Part shown: in pieces, positions 42,305-50,335 of the stretch | How the letters are laid out: each line of letters starts with the position of its first letter | Position numbering within the stretch: the stretch's first letter is position 1 | Source of the DNA: Alicyclobacillus mali | Lineage (GTDB): Bacteria; Bacillota; Bacilli; Alicyclobacillales; Alicyclobacillaceae | Length of the DNA: 64,000 nucleotides | Assembly (NCBI RefSeq): GCF_017329565.1 | Contig: NZ_JAFMTT010000004.1 | Reading direction: 5' to 3' (one strand) | Position numbers and translations under genes: made by a program | Notes under the pieces: model-generated | What the model was told of the DNA's origin: nothing | Seen by the model: the letters and a program-made list of their open reading frames with translations, nothing else | Database searches by the model: none

Positions 42305-43600
42305 GTGGCTGAATGGTCCACGGTTCGCCAACTCGCCGACCACGTCGGTCAGGACGTGCGGCTGCGGGGATGGCTCTACAACAAGCGTTCAAGCGGCAAA
42401 ATTCACTTCCTTCAGGTGCGCGACGGCACAGGCTTGGTTCAGTGCGTCGTGGTGAAGGCAAATGTAGCGGAGGATACGTTTGCGGCAAGCGACGCGCTGA
42501 CGCAGGAATCTTCCTTGGTGGTGGAGGGAACGGTGCGTCAGGATGCGCGTGCCCCGGGCGGTTACGAAATCGACGTGCGGCGCATTGAGCCTGTCCACCT
42601 GGCGCACGAGTATCCCATCGCGTTGAAGGAGCACGGGATCGACTTCCTTCTCGACCATCGCCATCTATGGATCCGCGTGCCGCGGCAGCGGGCGATTCTC
42701 CGCATTCGCGCCGAGATCGAGCGCGCCATCCAGGCCTTTTTGGACAACAACGGGTTTACGCGCGTGGACGCGCCCATCCTGACGCCGGCTTCATGCGAGG
42801 ACACGACCGAGCTGTTTGAGACGCGCTACTTCGACGACACGGCATATTTGACGCAGAGCGGCCAGTTGTACATGGAGGCCGCGGCCATGGCGCTCGGGAA
42901 AGTGTACTGCTTTGGCCCGTGTTTCCGGGCAGAAAAATCCAAGACGAGGCGCCATCTCATTGAGTTTTGGATGGTGGAGCCTGAGATGGCCTTTGTCGAG
43001 CACGAGGAGAACTTGCGCGTGCAGGAGGCGATGGTCGAGCACGTGGTGCACTCGGTGATCGACCGCTGCGCACCCGAGCTTGAGCTGCTGGGCCGAGACA
43101 TTGCGCGGCTGGAGCGGGTCCGCGCTCCCTTTGCTCGCCTCTCGTATGACGACGCGATTGGCTGGTTGCGCCATCATGGATTCGACATCGCCTGGGGAGA
43201 CGACTTCGGCGCACCGCACGAGACGGCGCTTGCGGAGCAGTTCGATACTCCGGTGTTCATTGAGCGGTATCCCACGAAGCTCAAGGCGTTCTACATGCAG
43301 CCGGACCCGGATCGCCCAGAAGTGGTGTTGTGCGCCGACATGTTGGCGCCGGAAGGCTACGGCGAAATCATCGGGGGCAGCCAGCGCATTCATGACTACG
43401 AACTTCTGAAAGCCCGTTTCGAGGAACATCGGCTGCCGGAGGAGACCTACGGCTGGTATCTCGATTTGCGGCGCTATGGTTCTGTGCCGCACTCCGGGTT
43501 CGGCCTCGGCCTGGAAAGGACTATCGCATGGATCTGTGGGCTCGATCACGTCCGAGAAGCGACTCTGTTTCCTCGCATGCTCTATCGAATGGCGCCATGA
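42305..43600 (+). CDS. asnS: Asparaginyl-tRNA synthetase
   Basis: A 431-residue class IIb aminoacyl-tRNA synthetase charging tRNA-Asn. An N-terminal OB-fold anticodon-binding domain (VRLRGWLYNKRSSGKIHFLQ) precedes the catalytic core with class II motif 1, motif 2 (CFGPCFRAEKSKTRRHLIEF) and motif 3 (GFGLGLERTIAWI). GTG 42305 is the start because GGGGGAG lies 6 bases upstream and the length then agrees with Bacillus AsnS. dnaD follows after 20 bp, as in Bacillus. Confidence 0.96.
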   Translation: MAEWSTVRQLADHVGQDVRLRGWLYNKRSSGKIHFLQVRDGTGLVQCVVVKANVAEDTFAASDALTQESSLVVEGTVRQDARAPGGYEIDVRRIEPVHLAHEYPIALKEHGIDFLLDHRHLWIRVPRQRAILRIRAEIERAIQAFLDNNGFTRVDAPILTPASCEDTTELFETRYFDDTAYLTQSGQLYMEAAAMALGKVYCFGPCFRAEKSKTRRHLIEFWMVEPEMAFVEHEENLRVQEAMVEHVVHSVIDRCAPELELLGRDIARLERVRAPFARLSYDDAIGWLRHHGFDIAWGDDFGAPHETALAEQFDTPVFIERYPTKLKAFYMQPDPDRPEVVLCADMLAPEGYGEIIGGSQRIHDYELLKARFEEHRLPEETYGWYLDLRRYGSVPHSGFGLGLERTIAWICGLDHVREATLFPRMLYRMAP

Positions 43601-43620
43601 GCGCACGGGGAGGCGAGCGA

Positions 43621-44376
43621 ATGGAACCTTCGGGGCGGCAAGGCGGCAACAGTGACTACCTCAGCGCTCCATTCGTCGCCGTGCCGCGCGAACTGTTGCG
43701 TCGATTCGCTCAGCTCGGCCTGCATCCGCACGAGCTCGTTGTGCTCCTGCAGATCCTCGCGAGCGGACAGACCGAGGGGACGACAGAACTGTCTCCGCAT
43801 GAGCTCGGCGAGCGCTGCGGCATGTCGAGCAAGGAGGTCATGGCATGTGTGGAGCGCCTCGTGACGGAGGGGTTCCTCGCCATCGGCGAGCGGTACGACG
43901 ATCAAGGGGCGCACGTGACCTATTTCGATCTTCAGCCGCTGTGGGACAAGTTGAAGGGGCGCCAGAGGACGATCCAGCCTCAGCCTTCCGGGCAGGACCT
44001 CGTCAGCCTGTTCGAGGAAGAGTTCGGTCGCCCGCTTTCGTCCCTGGAGTGTGATCAGCTCAGGGCTTGGCTCGGCGAACACGGCTACCCCGAGTGGCTC
44101 GTGGTGGAAGCGTTGAAGGAAAGCGTGCTCGCCAACAAATACAGTTTTCGCTACATCGATCGCGTCCTCTACACGTGGCAAAAGAACAATGTTCGCTCGA
44201 GGCAGGACCTCGAACAGTATCGGGTGCAATACCGAGAACGCCAGAGTCAGGTGCGCGGAGACGCACAGGCAGGGCCGACGAAGTCGAGATCGCGGCCCTC
44301 GCCTCCGCGCACAGGTGCCCGAGAATCCGCCCGCGACGAGCGATACGCGAGCTTTTATGAACTTTTTCCCGATTGA
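43621..44376 (+). CDS. dnaD: DNA replication/primosome protein DnaD
   Basis: A 251-residue component of the Gram-positive primosome that helps load the replicative helicase. It has the N-terminal winged-helix DDBH1 region (ELSPHELGERCGMSSKEVMACVERL split by family pattern), a DDBH2 domain with the characteristic YIDRVLYTWQKNNV (YxxxIxxxW-type) motif, and a disordered basic tail. ATG 43621 follows GGGGAGG at 7 bases; ATG 43597 has no site. In Bacillus nth follows dnaD; here the strand changes to ddl. Confidence 0.9.
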   Translation: MEPSGRQGGNSDYLSAPFVAVPRELLRRFAQLGLHPHELVVLLQILASGQTEGTTELSPHELGERCGMSSKEVMACVERLVTEGFLAIGERYDDQGAHVTYFDLQPLWDKLKGRQRTIQPQPSGQDLVSLFEEEFGRPLSSLECDQLRAWLGEHGYPEWLVVEALKESVLANKYSFRYIDRVLYTWQKNNVRSRQDLEQYRVQYRERQSQVRGDAQAGPTKSRSRPSPPRTGARESARDERYASFYELFPD

Positions 44377-44402
44377 CGATTGAGACCCTTCGACGGAGGA
44401 GC

Positions 44403-44427
44403 GCGCGGCTCGGGGTACCGGCCGCGC
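44403..44427. terminator. Hairpin between convergent dnaD and ddl
   Basis: GCGCGGC (44403-44409) and GCCGCGC (44421-44427) form a 7-bp stem with an 11-base loop in the 55-bp gap. T-runs are poor on both sides, so termination strength is uncertain. Confidence 0.4.
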
Positions 44428-44431
44428 CGCT

Positions 44432-45583
44432 TTACGCCTTGTCGTATGACCGCAGAAGCTGACTGCGTTCCGCGTGCCGCTCGAGCGCCAACTCAATGAG
44501 CCGGTCAAGCAGCTTATCATAGGCCAAGCCAGAGGCCTCCCAGAGTTTCGGATACATGCTGAAACGCGTGAAACCAGGCATCGTGTTGATCTCGTTGACC
44601 AGCACGCGCCCGGTTCCTCGCTCCAGGAAAAAGTCCACCCGGGCGAGTCCCGCGCAGTCGATGGCCTGGAAAGCCCGGATGGCGTACGATTCCACGGCCT
44701 TTCGCTCTTCAGGCGAGAGGTCTGCGGGGATGCGCAGTTCCGCACCGCCATCTTTGTATTTCGCCTCGTAATCGTAAAATTCGTGCTTTGGAACGATCTC
44801 GCCAGCCACCGATGCAATCGGAGCGTCATTGCCGAGGACGCCAATTTCAATTTCGCGGGCGTCAATGGCCTCTTCGACGATCACGCGCCGGTCATAGGAC
44901 AGAGCGAGGCGCACGGCTTCGATCAGTTCGCGCTGGTTTCGCGCTTTGGAGATTCCGACGCTTGAACCGAGATTCGCTGGCTTGACAAAACACGGGTACC
45001 CGAGTTGTTCCTCAATCTCTCGCACAATCCGCCCTTCATCCTGTGACCAGGAAGCGCGCGTAAATCCCACCCAACGCGCCTGCGGGATGCCGACCGCCGA
45101 AAACAACTGTTTCATCGCGACTTTATCCATGCCCAAGGCCGATGCAAGCACGCCAGCTCCCACGTAGGGGACACCCGCCATCTCCAGCAGGCCCTGAATG
45201 GTGCCGTCTTCGCCGAAGGTCCCGTGGAGCACCGGAAAGACAACGTCGACTTCGTTCACGAGCGCCGGAGGCAACCAATCGGGCGAGCGCTTGGCTTCGA
45301 CGGGAGACAACCCTTGAATTTGTGAGTTGATGAATCGTTTCGCGGAAGAAGGTGTGCTCTCGGCGCTTTTGCTCGGCAATGCGGCAGGTTGCTTCGCCTC
45401 GAGCGCCTTCCACGCGCCTTTGCCGACGTGCCAACGCCCGTCCTTCGAAATCCCAATCGGTATCGTGGTATAGTGGAGAGGATCAAGCGCATCCATCACC
45501 GACCTGGCTGACTGGAGAGACACTTCGTGTTCGCCGGATTTTCCACCAAAGATGACGCCGATCCTCAGCTTTCGAGTGGACAC
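44432..45583 (-). CDS. ddl: D-alanine--D-alanine ligase
   Basis: ATP-grasp ligase forming the D-Ala-D-Ala dipeptide of peptidoglycan. The 383-residue protein has the N-terminal IGVIFGGKSGEHEVSLQSA, the ATP-grasp VKPANLGSSVGISKA, FVKP-type Lys, and the metal-site NEINTMPGFTRFSMYP. It belongs to the long Ddl class. Start is GTG 45583 or GTG 45589; AAAAGGAG precedes both, with better spacing for 45583. It is divergent from murF, the enzyme that uses its product, with 49 bp between them. Confidence 0.94.
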   Translation of the reverse strand: MSTRKLRIGVIFGGKSGEHEVSLQSARSVMDALDPLHYTTIPIGISKDGRWHVGKGAWKALEAKQPAALPSKSAESTPSSAKRFINSQIQGLSPVEAKRSPDWLPPALVNEVDVVFPVLHGTFGEDGTIQGLLEMAGVPYVGAGVLASALGMDKVAMKQLFSAVGIPQARWVGFTRASWSQDEGRIVREIEEQLGYPCFVKPANLGSSVGISKARNQRELIEAVRLALSYDRRVIVEEAIDAREIEIGVLGNDAPIASVAGEIVPKHEFYDYEAKYKDGGAELRIPADLSPEERKAVESYAIRAFQAIDCAGLARVDFFLERGTGRVLVNEINTMPGFTRFSMYPKLWEASGLAYDKLLDRLIELALERHAERSQLLRSYDKA

Positions 45584-45632
45584 AGACACACATCTCCTTT
45601 TCAAAAACGTGCGTAGAGGGGAAAGGACCCAT

Positions 45633-47000
45633 ATGACACCCATGTCGTTTGCGAACTTCGTGCGCGCGGTGGGCGGCATCCCCCTGGTGGACGAAGCCCC
45701 TGACGTCACCGTCACGGGCGTGGCCATTGATCATCGACACGTTCAGCCGGGCCACGCGTTCGTCGCGTTTGTGGGGCAGCGCGCCGACGGACATCGGTTT
45801 GTCGATGAAGCGTTTCGCCGCGGAGCCAGTGTAGCCGTCGTCACCAACGACGTCAAGACGGCGCTTGGGCCGTGCGTTCGGGTACACAACGCCCTGGAGG
45901 CCGTGCAGGCTCTCGCCCGATGGGAGCGCGACCAATTTGACGGTCCCGTGGTGGGAATCACCGGTTCGAACGGCAAGACGACCACGAAGGAGATGGTTGC
46001 GGCCGTCCTCGGCGCTCTGGGGCCCTGCGTGTACACCGCGGCGAATCAAAACAACGAATTGGGCTTACCCCTCACCATTCTACAGCGGGATGCCTCGCAT
46101 CGTGCCATGGTTCTTGAGATGGGGATGCGAGGTTTGGGACAAATTGAGGAGCTATGCTCCATCGCGCACCCGAACATCGGCGTCATCACCCACATCGGCT
46201 ACAACCACATCGAATTGCTGGGAAGCCAAGAGAACATCGCCATGGCGAAGACCGAACTTATCGCAAGCTTGCCGACAAGCGGGCTAGCGATTCTCAATGG
46301 AGATGATCCCTGGCTTCGGCGGCTGCAGCATCGAACGGCCGCGCGGATCCTGTGGTATGGGATGAGCGACGGGTGTGACATCCGCGCGACGTCGGTAGCG
46401 TGGTCGCAGGAAGGCATGTCGTTCCACGTCGACACTCCACAGGGATCCGCGGCGATGCGCATTCGCCTCTTGGGCCAGCACAACGTCATGAACGCACTCG
46501 CCGCTGTCTCGGTCGGGCATGCGCTCGGAATCTCTTTCGAAGACATTCAGGCGGGCCTGAGCCGCGTGGAAGCGCAGCGAGGCCGCCTGCGCCTGGTGAA
46601 CGCTGGCGAACTGACGGTGATCGACGACGCATACAACGCAAGCCCTTCTTCCGTCGCTGCGAGTCTGGAGGTCCTGGAGCGCATCGCCCCGCGCGGACAC
46701 CGAGTGGCGGTGCTCGGCGACATGCTGGAACTCGGTGCGTTGTCGGTTGAGGCCCACCGGGAGGTGGGGCGCCGGGCGGCCACGGCCGGCGTGGATCGCC
46801 TGTTTTGCGTGGGTCAACTGGCTTCAGAGATAGCAAGTGCCGCCGAAGAGGCGGGTGTGCCAGACGTGCGCCACTTCAGTCACTTGGATGAGCTCCTGGC
46901 CTCACTTCGGTCTAATCTCCAAGCGGGCGATGTGGTGCTCGTCAAAGCTTCCCGTGGCATTCAACTGGATAGAGCCGTGGACGTCCTCGCGGGCGGGTGA
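45633..47000 (+). CDS. murF: UDP-MurNAc-tripeptide--D-alanyl-D-alanine ligase
   Basis: Adds D-Ala-D-Ala to the UDP-MurNAc tripeptide, the last cytoplasmic amino-acid ligation step of peptidoglycan synthesis. The 455-residue Mur ligase has the N-terminal UDP-binding domain (VTGVAIDHRHVQPGHAFVAF), ATP loop GITGSNGKTTTKEM, the NQNNELGLPLT segment and C-terminal DDAYNASPSS and GDMLELG. ATG 45633 follows GAGGGGAAAGGA. The shared ddl-murF gap suggests joint control. A hairpin covers its stop codon. Confidence 0.96.
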   Translation: MTPMSFANFVRAVGGIPLVDEAPDVTVTGVAIDHRHVQPGHAFVAFVGQRADGHRFVDEAFRRGASVAVVTNDVKTALGPCVRVHNALEAVQALARWERDQFDGPVVGITGSNGKTTTKEMVAAVLGALGPCVYTAANQNNELGLPLTILQRDASHRAMVLEMGMRGLGQIEELCSIAHPNIGVITHIGYNHIELLGSQENIAMAKTELIASLPTSGLAILNGDDPWLRRLQHRTAARILWYGMSDGCDIRATSVAWSQEGMSFHVDTPQGSAAMRIRLLGQHNVMNALAAVSVGHALGISFEDIQAGLSRVEAQRGRLRLVNAGELTVIDDAYNASPSSVAASLEVLERIAPRGHRVAVLGDMLELGALSVEAHREVGRRAATAGVDRLFCVGQLASEIASAAEEAGVPDVRHFSHLDELLASLRSNLQAGDVVLVKASRGIQLDRAVDVLAGG

Positions 47001-47017
47001 TCCGATGGATCCCCGCC
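46992..47017 (+). terminator. Strong hairpin at the murF stop codon
   Basis: GGCGGG (46992-46997) pairs with CCCGCC (47012-47017), and GATCC with GGATC, with a single bulged T and a 3-base loop. No T-run follows directly (TTTTT starts at 47041), so it may act as an mRNA 3' stabiliser or a weak terminator. Confidence 0.4.
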
Positions 47018-47171
47018 TCGCCGCCGAGCCGTTACGAGATTTTTACGCTGATTTGCCTAGCTTCGTCAGTATTTTCGAGTAAAATAAAACTATCGCACCT
47101 TCGTAAATCGCACCGCGGGATCTCATCTGTCGCAACGGAAACTCGGCTAGGCGGCGAAAGGGGAATGCCAC

Positions 47172-47411
47172 GTGGTCACCTGTCCGATCTGCAACGAACT
47201 GTTGCAGGAACTGACGTCCGTGCATTGCATGACGCGCCACGGCATGACGAAGGCGAGCGTGATCGAGAGATACGGCAAGCCAAAGCGGTTATTTCTCACG
47301 TTCGCTTCCAATCATGCCATTCAAACGCCGACCATTAGTCCGCGGGACTTTTTGAATTCACAGCTGTTGACCGATCGGCTTCTATCGAAATCGCGTAAGT
47401 TTCACCTATAG
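47172..47411 (+). CDS. Small zinc-finger-like protein (MucR/Ros-like pattern)
   Basis: A 79-residue protein whose N-terminal part, CPICNELLQELTSVHCMTRH (C-x2-C and H-x4-H type spacing), followed by GMTKASVIERYG, recalls the Ros/MucR zinc finger, where a CxxC/H-x-H unit is followed by a helix used in DNA binding. The C-terminal half is basic and aromatic. GTG 47172 follows GAAAGGGG. The 171-bp upstream region is AT-richer than its surroundings; I saw no known riboswitch or clear promoter there. Function unknown; possibly a transcription regulator. Confidence 0.6.
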   Translation: MVTCPICNELLQELTSVHCMTRHGMTKASVIERYGKPKRLFLTFASNHAIQTPTISPRDFLNSQLLTDRLLSKSRKFHL

Positions 47412-47443
47412 ATGCAATTCGTGACAGAGCGAAATGGGAATGC

Positions 47444-47486
47444 GAGGCGGGAGCGGCCGATTCAAGGCGCGCCCGCCTCTTGTTTG
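47444..47486 (+). terminator. Intrinsic terminator after the zinc-finger gene
   Basis: GAGGCGGG (47444-47451) pairs perfectly with CCCGCCTC (47472-47479), with an inner GCG/CGC, then TTGTTTG. Confidence 0.7.
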
Positions 47487-47558
47487 TCCGAGTCGAATCG
47501 TGGCAACAAATATATAGGGGATTTGCGCGCAAGATACAGCCTTTATGCAGGACGGGTA

Positions 47559-47567
47559 TGATATACT
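47559..47567 (+). promoter_or_regulatory. Extended -10 promoter of the lipase-like gene
   Basis: TGATATACT (TG 47559-47560, TATACT 47562-47567) lies 33 bp before the ATG. No good -35 hexamer is present. Confidence 0.5.
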
Positions 47568-47599
47568 GCAGGCGTCAGAGAAGGGAGGAGGCGCAGCGA

Positions 47600-48556
47600 A
47601 TGCGTTCGCCGTCTTTTTGGAAGCGATTCTTCGCCTTTACGGCCGCGTCCGCGATGCTCGTCGTGCCCTTCCGATTTCTGACCGTGAATGCGATTGTCCG
47701 CGCGCCTGTATCGAAGCCGACGGCGTCGTTATCTGAGAACTCCGACGTCACGGACGGCATCTACGACGGCGTGTTGATGAAGATGACGGATATGTCCTAC
47801 ATCAATTGGGCGAGCGAAGTGGGCGCATCATTCGGACAATTGGAGCGGGAAGCCATGGTTCACCGTGGTCCGCAGGCCCTCCTTGCAGAAATTGATCGCG
47901 TGGACAGTATGGATTGGCATGTGCCGTACGCGCAGGCCGTAGCGGAGTTCTTTTCCGATTTGCAAGGGTGGCGAGTCCTCGCCGTGGACAACCAGGAGGC
48001 GGAAGCAGGCTTTTACGCTGTCGCGTACCAGAAGGGAAGCGACGTCGTCATCTCCTACCGGGGCACCACCAACAACGTGATGGACCTGGTCGCGGATGCG
48101 GGCATTTATCTGAGCGTACCCAACATGATCGACCAATTGGGACCCGCGAAATCGTTTTTCGAACGGGCGTGCACCCAGGCATCGGCGAATGTTCATGGGG
48201 CATCGATTCACGCGGTTCTAACGGGCCATTCGATGGGAGGATGGCTCGCGCAGTCCGTGTATCTCGACGAGCGAAACGCCCCTGGTCCGTGGGTCATCTC
48301 TGGCGTGGTCGTATTTAACTCCATCGGCACAGGCTTTCAGTCCATCACGTCTCCATCCGTGCTCGTGAAGGATTACCATTTCGACGGAGACGTGTTCAGC
48401 CGATATGGATCGTCGCTGGGCAGCGTCATCGACGTTCCGAATCCGAATCCGGATGCGTCCGTCTATGACAAACATCAGATGTACGAGTTTTACCATTACT
48501 TTTATCCGTATGCCGACGGCGTCGAGTCGACCGCCGTCGGCTCCGGACGGGCATGA
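47600..48556 (+). CDS. Secreted lipase-like alpha/beta hydrolase
   Basis: A 318-residue exported protein with a typical signal segment (basic start, hydrophobic residues about 8-30). The fold is that of class 3 lipases or Mbeg1-like hydrolases: VVISYRGTTNN supplies the oxyanion region and LTGHSMGGWLAQ the nucleophilic Ser of the GxSxG elbow. A downstream Asp (DGDVFSRYG) and His (KHQMYEFYHYF) are candidates for the rest of the triad. The substrate is not deducible. ATG 47600 follows GGGAGGAGG at 8 bases. Convergent with csaA. Confidence 0.8.
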   Translation: MRSPSFWKRFFAFTAASAMLVVPFRFLTVNAIVRAPVSKPTASLSENSDVTDGIYDGVLMKMTDMSYINWASEVGASFGQLEREAMVHRGPQALLAEIDRVDSMDWHVPYAQAVAEFFSDLQGWRVLAVDNQEAEAGFYAVAYQKGSDVVISYRGTTNNVMDLVADAGIYLSVPNMIDQLGPAKSFFERACTQASANVHGASIHAVLTGHSMGGWLAQSVYLDERNAPGPWVISGVVVFNSIGTGFQSITSPSVLVKDYHFDGDVFSRYGSSLGSVIDVPNPNPDASVYDKHQMYEFYHYFYPYADGVESTAVGSGRA

Positions 48557-48565
48557 GAATGCCCT

Positions 48566-48898
48566 TCATCCGATAGGCGTGCCGTTCGGCACCGGCACAT
48601 CCGGTTTCAGAAGCACAACATCTCCTTCTTCGGGCAATGCCCCCAGAACGAGCACCTCGGACGAGAAGCCGGCGATGCGACGCGGTGGAAAGTTTGTGAC
48701 CGCTACGACTTGGCGTCCAACGAGCTGTTCCGGCGTGTATCGCCGCGTGATCTGCGCACTGGAGGAACGCACTCCAAGATCCGCTCCAAAATCAATCCAC
48801 AGTTTGATGGCCGGTTTCCGCGCCTCAGGAAACGGTTCCGCTCGAACGACCGTCCCAATACGTATGTCGAGTTTTTGAAAGTCGTCCATCTGTGCCAT
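48566..48898 (-). CDS. csaA: CsaA tRNA-binding-domain chaperone
   Basis: A 110-residue homodimeric OB-fold protein. DFQKLDIRIGTVVRAEPF, SSAQITRRY, VTNFPPRRIAGFSSEVLVLG and the C-terminal PVPNGTPIG match Bacillus CsaA almost throughout. CsaA was described as a secretion-related chaperone, and its fold is that of tRNA-binding proteins. ATG 48898 is chosen because GGAGGGG lies 7 bases upstream and the length equals that of Bacillus CsaA. It ends 9 bp from the convergent lipase gene. Confidence 0.95.
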   Translation of the reverse strand: MAQMDDFQKLDIRIGTVVRAEPFPEARKPAIKLWIDFGADLGVRSSSAQITRRYTPEQLVGRQVVAVTNFPPRRIAGFSSEVLVLGALPEEGDVVLLKPDVPVPNGTPIG

Positions 48899-48945
48899 TT
48901 CTGCACCCCTCCAGCGAATGTTGACCGTTGCAATCAAGTTTCTCG

Positions 48946-48964
48946 TTAGGTTAGACTAACGATA
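48946..48964 (+). promoter_or_regulatory. DtxR/MntR-like operator before the NRAMP-type gene
   Basis: TTAGGTTAGACTAACGATA agrees with the DtxR-family consensus (TTAGGTTAG-N-CTAACCTAA) in the complete left half and the first five bases of the right half. It also contains a perfect TCGTTAG/CTAACGA inverted repeat (48943-48962). Metal-responsive DtxR, IdeR, SirR or MntR-type repressors use such sites. It lies 81 bp before the transporter start and 48 bp from the divergent csaA start. Confidence 0.6.
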
Positions 48965-49044
48965 GAAAAGAGATTGGGCAAACTCCGTCTATCCCATATC
49001 CTACCCGCGGCCAGATGGTGTTTGCAACGAGAGGAATGGACCTG

Positions 49045-50304
49045 ATGGGACAAACGGACGTGATGCAGGCGGAGGCGCCTCGGACAGCGCGAGGCGTTTG
49101 GTGGCGGCTTCTGTCGACGGTGGGGCCAGGTGTCATTGTGATGCTGGCCAACACCGACGCGGGGTGCATTATCACGGCAGCGCAATCCGGGGCGGTCTGG
49201 GGTTATGCGATGGTGTTGCCTCAACTGGTCCTCATTCCGATTGTCTATTTGGTACAGGAAATCACAGTGCGCCTTGGCCTTGTGACAGGTCAGGGCCATG
49301 GACAATTAATCCGCCGTCACTTTGGCCGTGGATGGGCGTGGCTGTCCGTTTCCACACTGTTCTTGTCAGCCATCGGAGCACTGGTGACGGAATTTGCCGG
49401 CATCGCTGGCGTGGGAGCGTTGTTTGGCATCTCGCCGTACTACACGGTTTCGATAGCGACGATTCTCTTGATTGCCTTGGCCCTGACGGGGAGCTACAAG
49501 CGCGTGGAACGGATCGGGATCGCCATGGGGCTGTTCGAACTCGCCCTGGTGCCAGGTGCGCTGCTTGCGCATCCGTCGTGGCATCAGCTTGTGCAGGGGC
49601 TCGCCACGGTACCGCTCAATCATCCGAGCTACGTGTACTTGCTTGCGGCAAATGTCGGCGCAGTCATCATGCCCTGGATGATCTTCTACCAGCAGTCGGC
49701 GGTGGTGGATCGCAAGCTCACCTTGCGCGACCTTCGATTTGCCCGCTGGGACACCTTCCTCGGGTCCATTCTGACGCAGGTGATCATGATCGCGGTGGTG
49801 ATCATGATTGCGGCGACCGTTGGTCGCACGCGGCCCAACGCGCCGCTCGAGACGGTGGGAGATATCGCGCAGGGCCTGACGCCGTTTCTCGGTGCAGCCG
49901 CCGCCAAGGTCATCTTTGGCCTTGGGATGCTCGGTGCGAGCTTCGTAGCGGCCCTTGTCGTGTCACTCGCGGGCGCGTGGGGCATCGGCGAAGTCACGGG
50001 CATTCGCCACAGCCTGAACACCCGTTGGAAGGACGCGAAGGCGTTCTACACCGTGTACAGCTTGGCGCACATCGGCGGGGCGCTCCTCGTGTTCAGCGGC
50101 CTGAATCTCATCACGCTCTCGGTCGACACCGAGGTCATGAACTCGCTCCTGCTGCCCATCGTCCTCGGTTTCCTGCTGCTGCTGGAGCGCCGCGCACTTC
50201 CGCCCGAGTATCGAATGCGCGGGGCGTACCGGTGGGTGGTGACTGGGCTCTCTTTCATCGTAATGGCGTTTGGCGTATATATGGGCCTGCAGATCGTCGT
50301 CTGA
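49045..50304 (+). CDS. NRAMP-type metal transporter with non-canonical site residues
   Basis: A 419-residue protein with about eleven hydrophobic helices, of the NRAMP (SLC11) family. The helix 1 motif that is normally DPGN reads TDAGC (D38, C41), so the Asp and Gly are kept but Asn is replaced by Cys. The helix 6 MPHN segment reads MPWM, keeping Met but losing His. These are the usual metal-binding and proton-linked positions, so substrate or coupling may differ from Mn/Fe symport. ATG 49045 follows GAGAGGAATGG. The upstream DtxR-like box fits metal control. Convergent with the oxidoreductase gene. Confidence 0.85.
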   Translation: MGQTDVMQAEAPRTARGVWWRLLSTVGPGVIVMLANTDAGCIITAAQSGAVWGYAMVLPQLVLIPIVYLVQEITVRLGLVTGQGHGQLIRRHFGRGWAWLSVSTLFLSAIGALVTEFAGIAGVGALFGISPYYTVSIATILLIALALTGSYKRVERIGIAMGLFELALVPGALLAHPSWHQLVQGLATVPLNHPSYVYLLAANVGAVIMPWMIFYQQSAVVDRKLTLRDLRFARWDTFLGSILTQVIMIAVVIMIAATVGRTRPNAPLETVGDIAQGLTPFLGAAAAKVIFGLGMLGASFVAALVVSLAGAWGIGEVTGIRHSLNTRWKDAKAFYTVYSLAHIGGALLVFSGLNLITLSVDTEVMNSLLLPIVLGFLLLLERRALPPEYRMRGAYRWVVTGLSFIVMAFGVYMGLQIVV

Positions 50305-50316
50305 CGGCGCAGGCCC
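50283..50316. terminator. Hairpin spanning the transporter stop codon
   Basis: GGGCCTG (50283-50289) pairs with CAGGCCC (50310-50316) around a 20-base loop containing the stop codon. It has no strong T-run. It lies between convergent genes and could serve both. Confidence 0.4.
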
Positions 50317-50335
50317 TTCGCCCATTTGGCGTGGA

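Noticed and set aside
47018..47171. Possible riboswitch in the leader of the zinc-finger gene
   Set aside because: It does not match the conserved cores of cyclic-di-GMP, SAM, lysine or cobalamin riboswitches as far as I can judge by eye.
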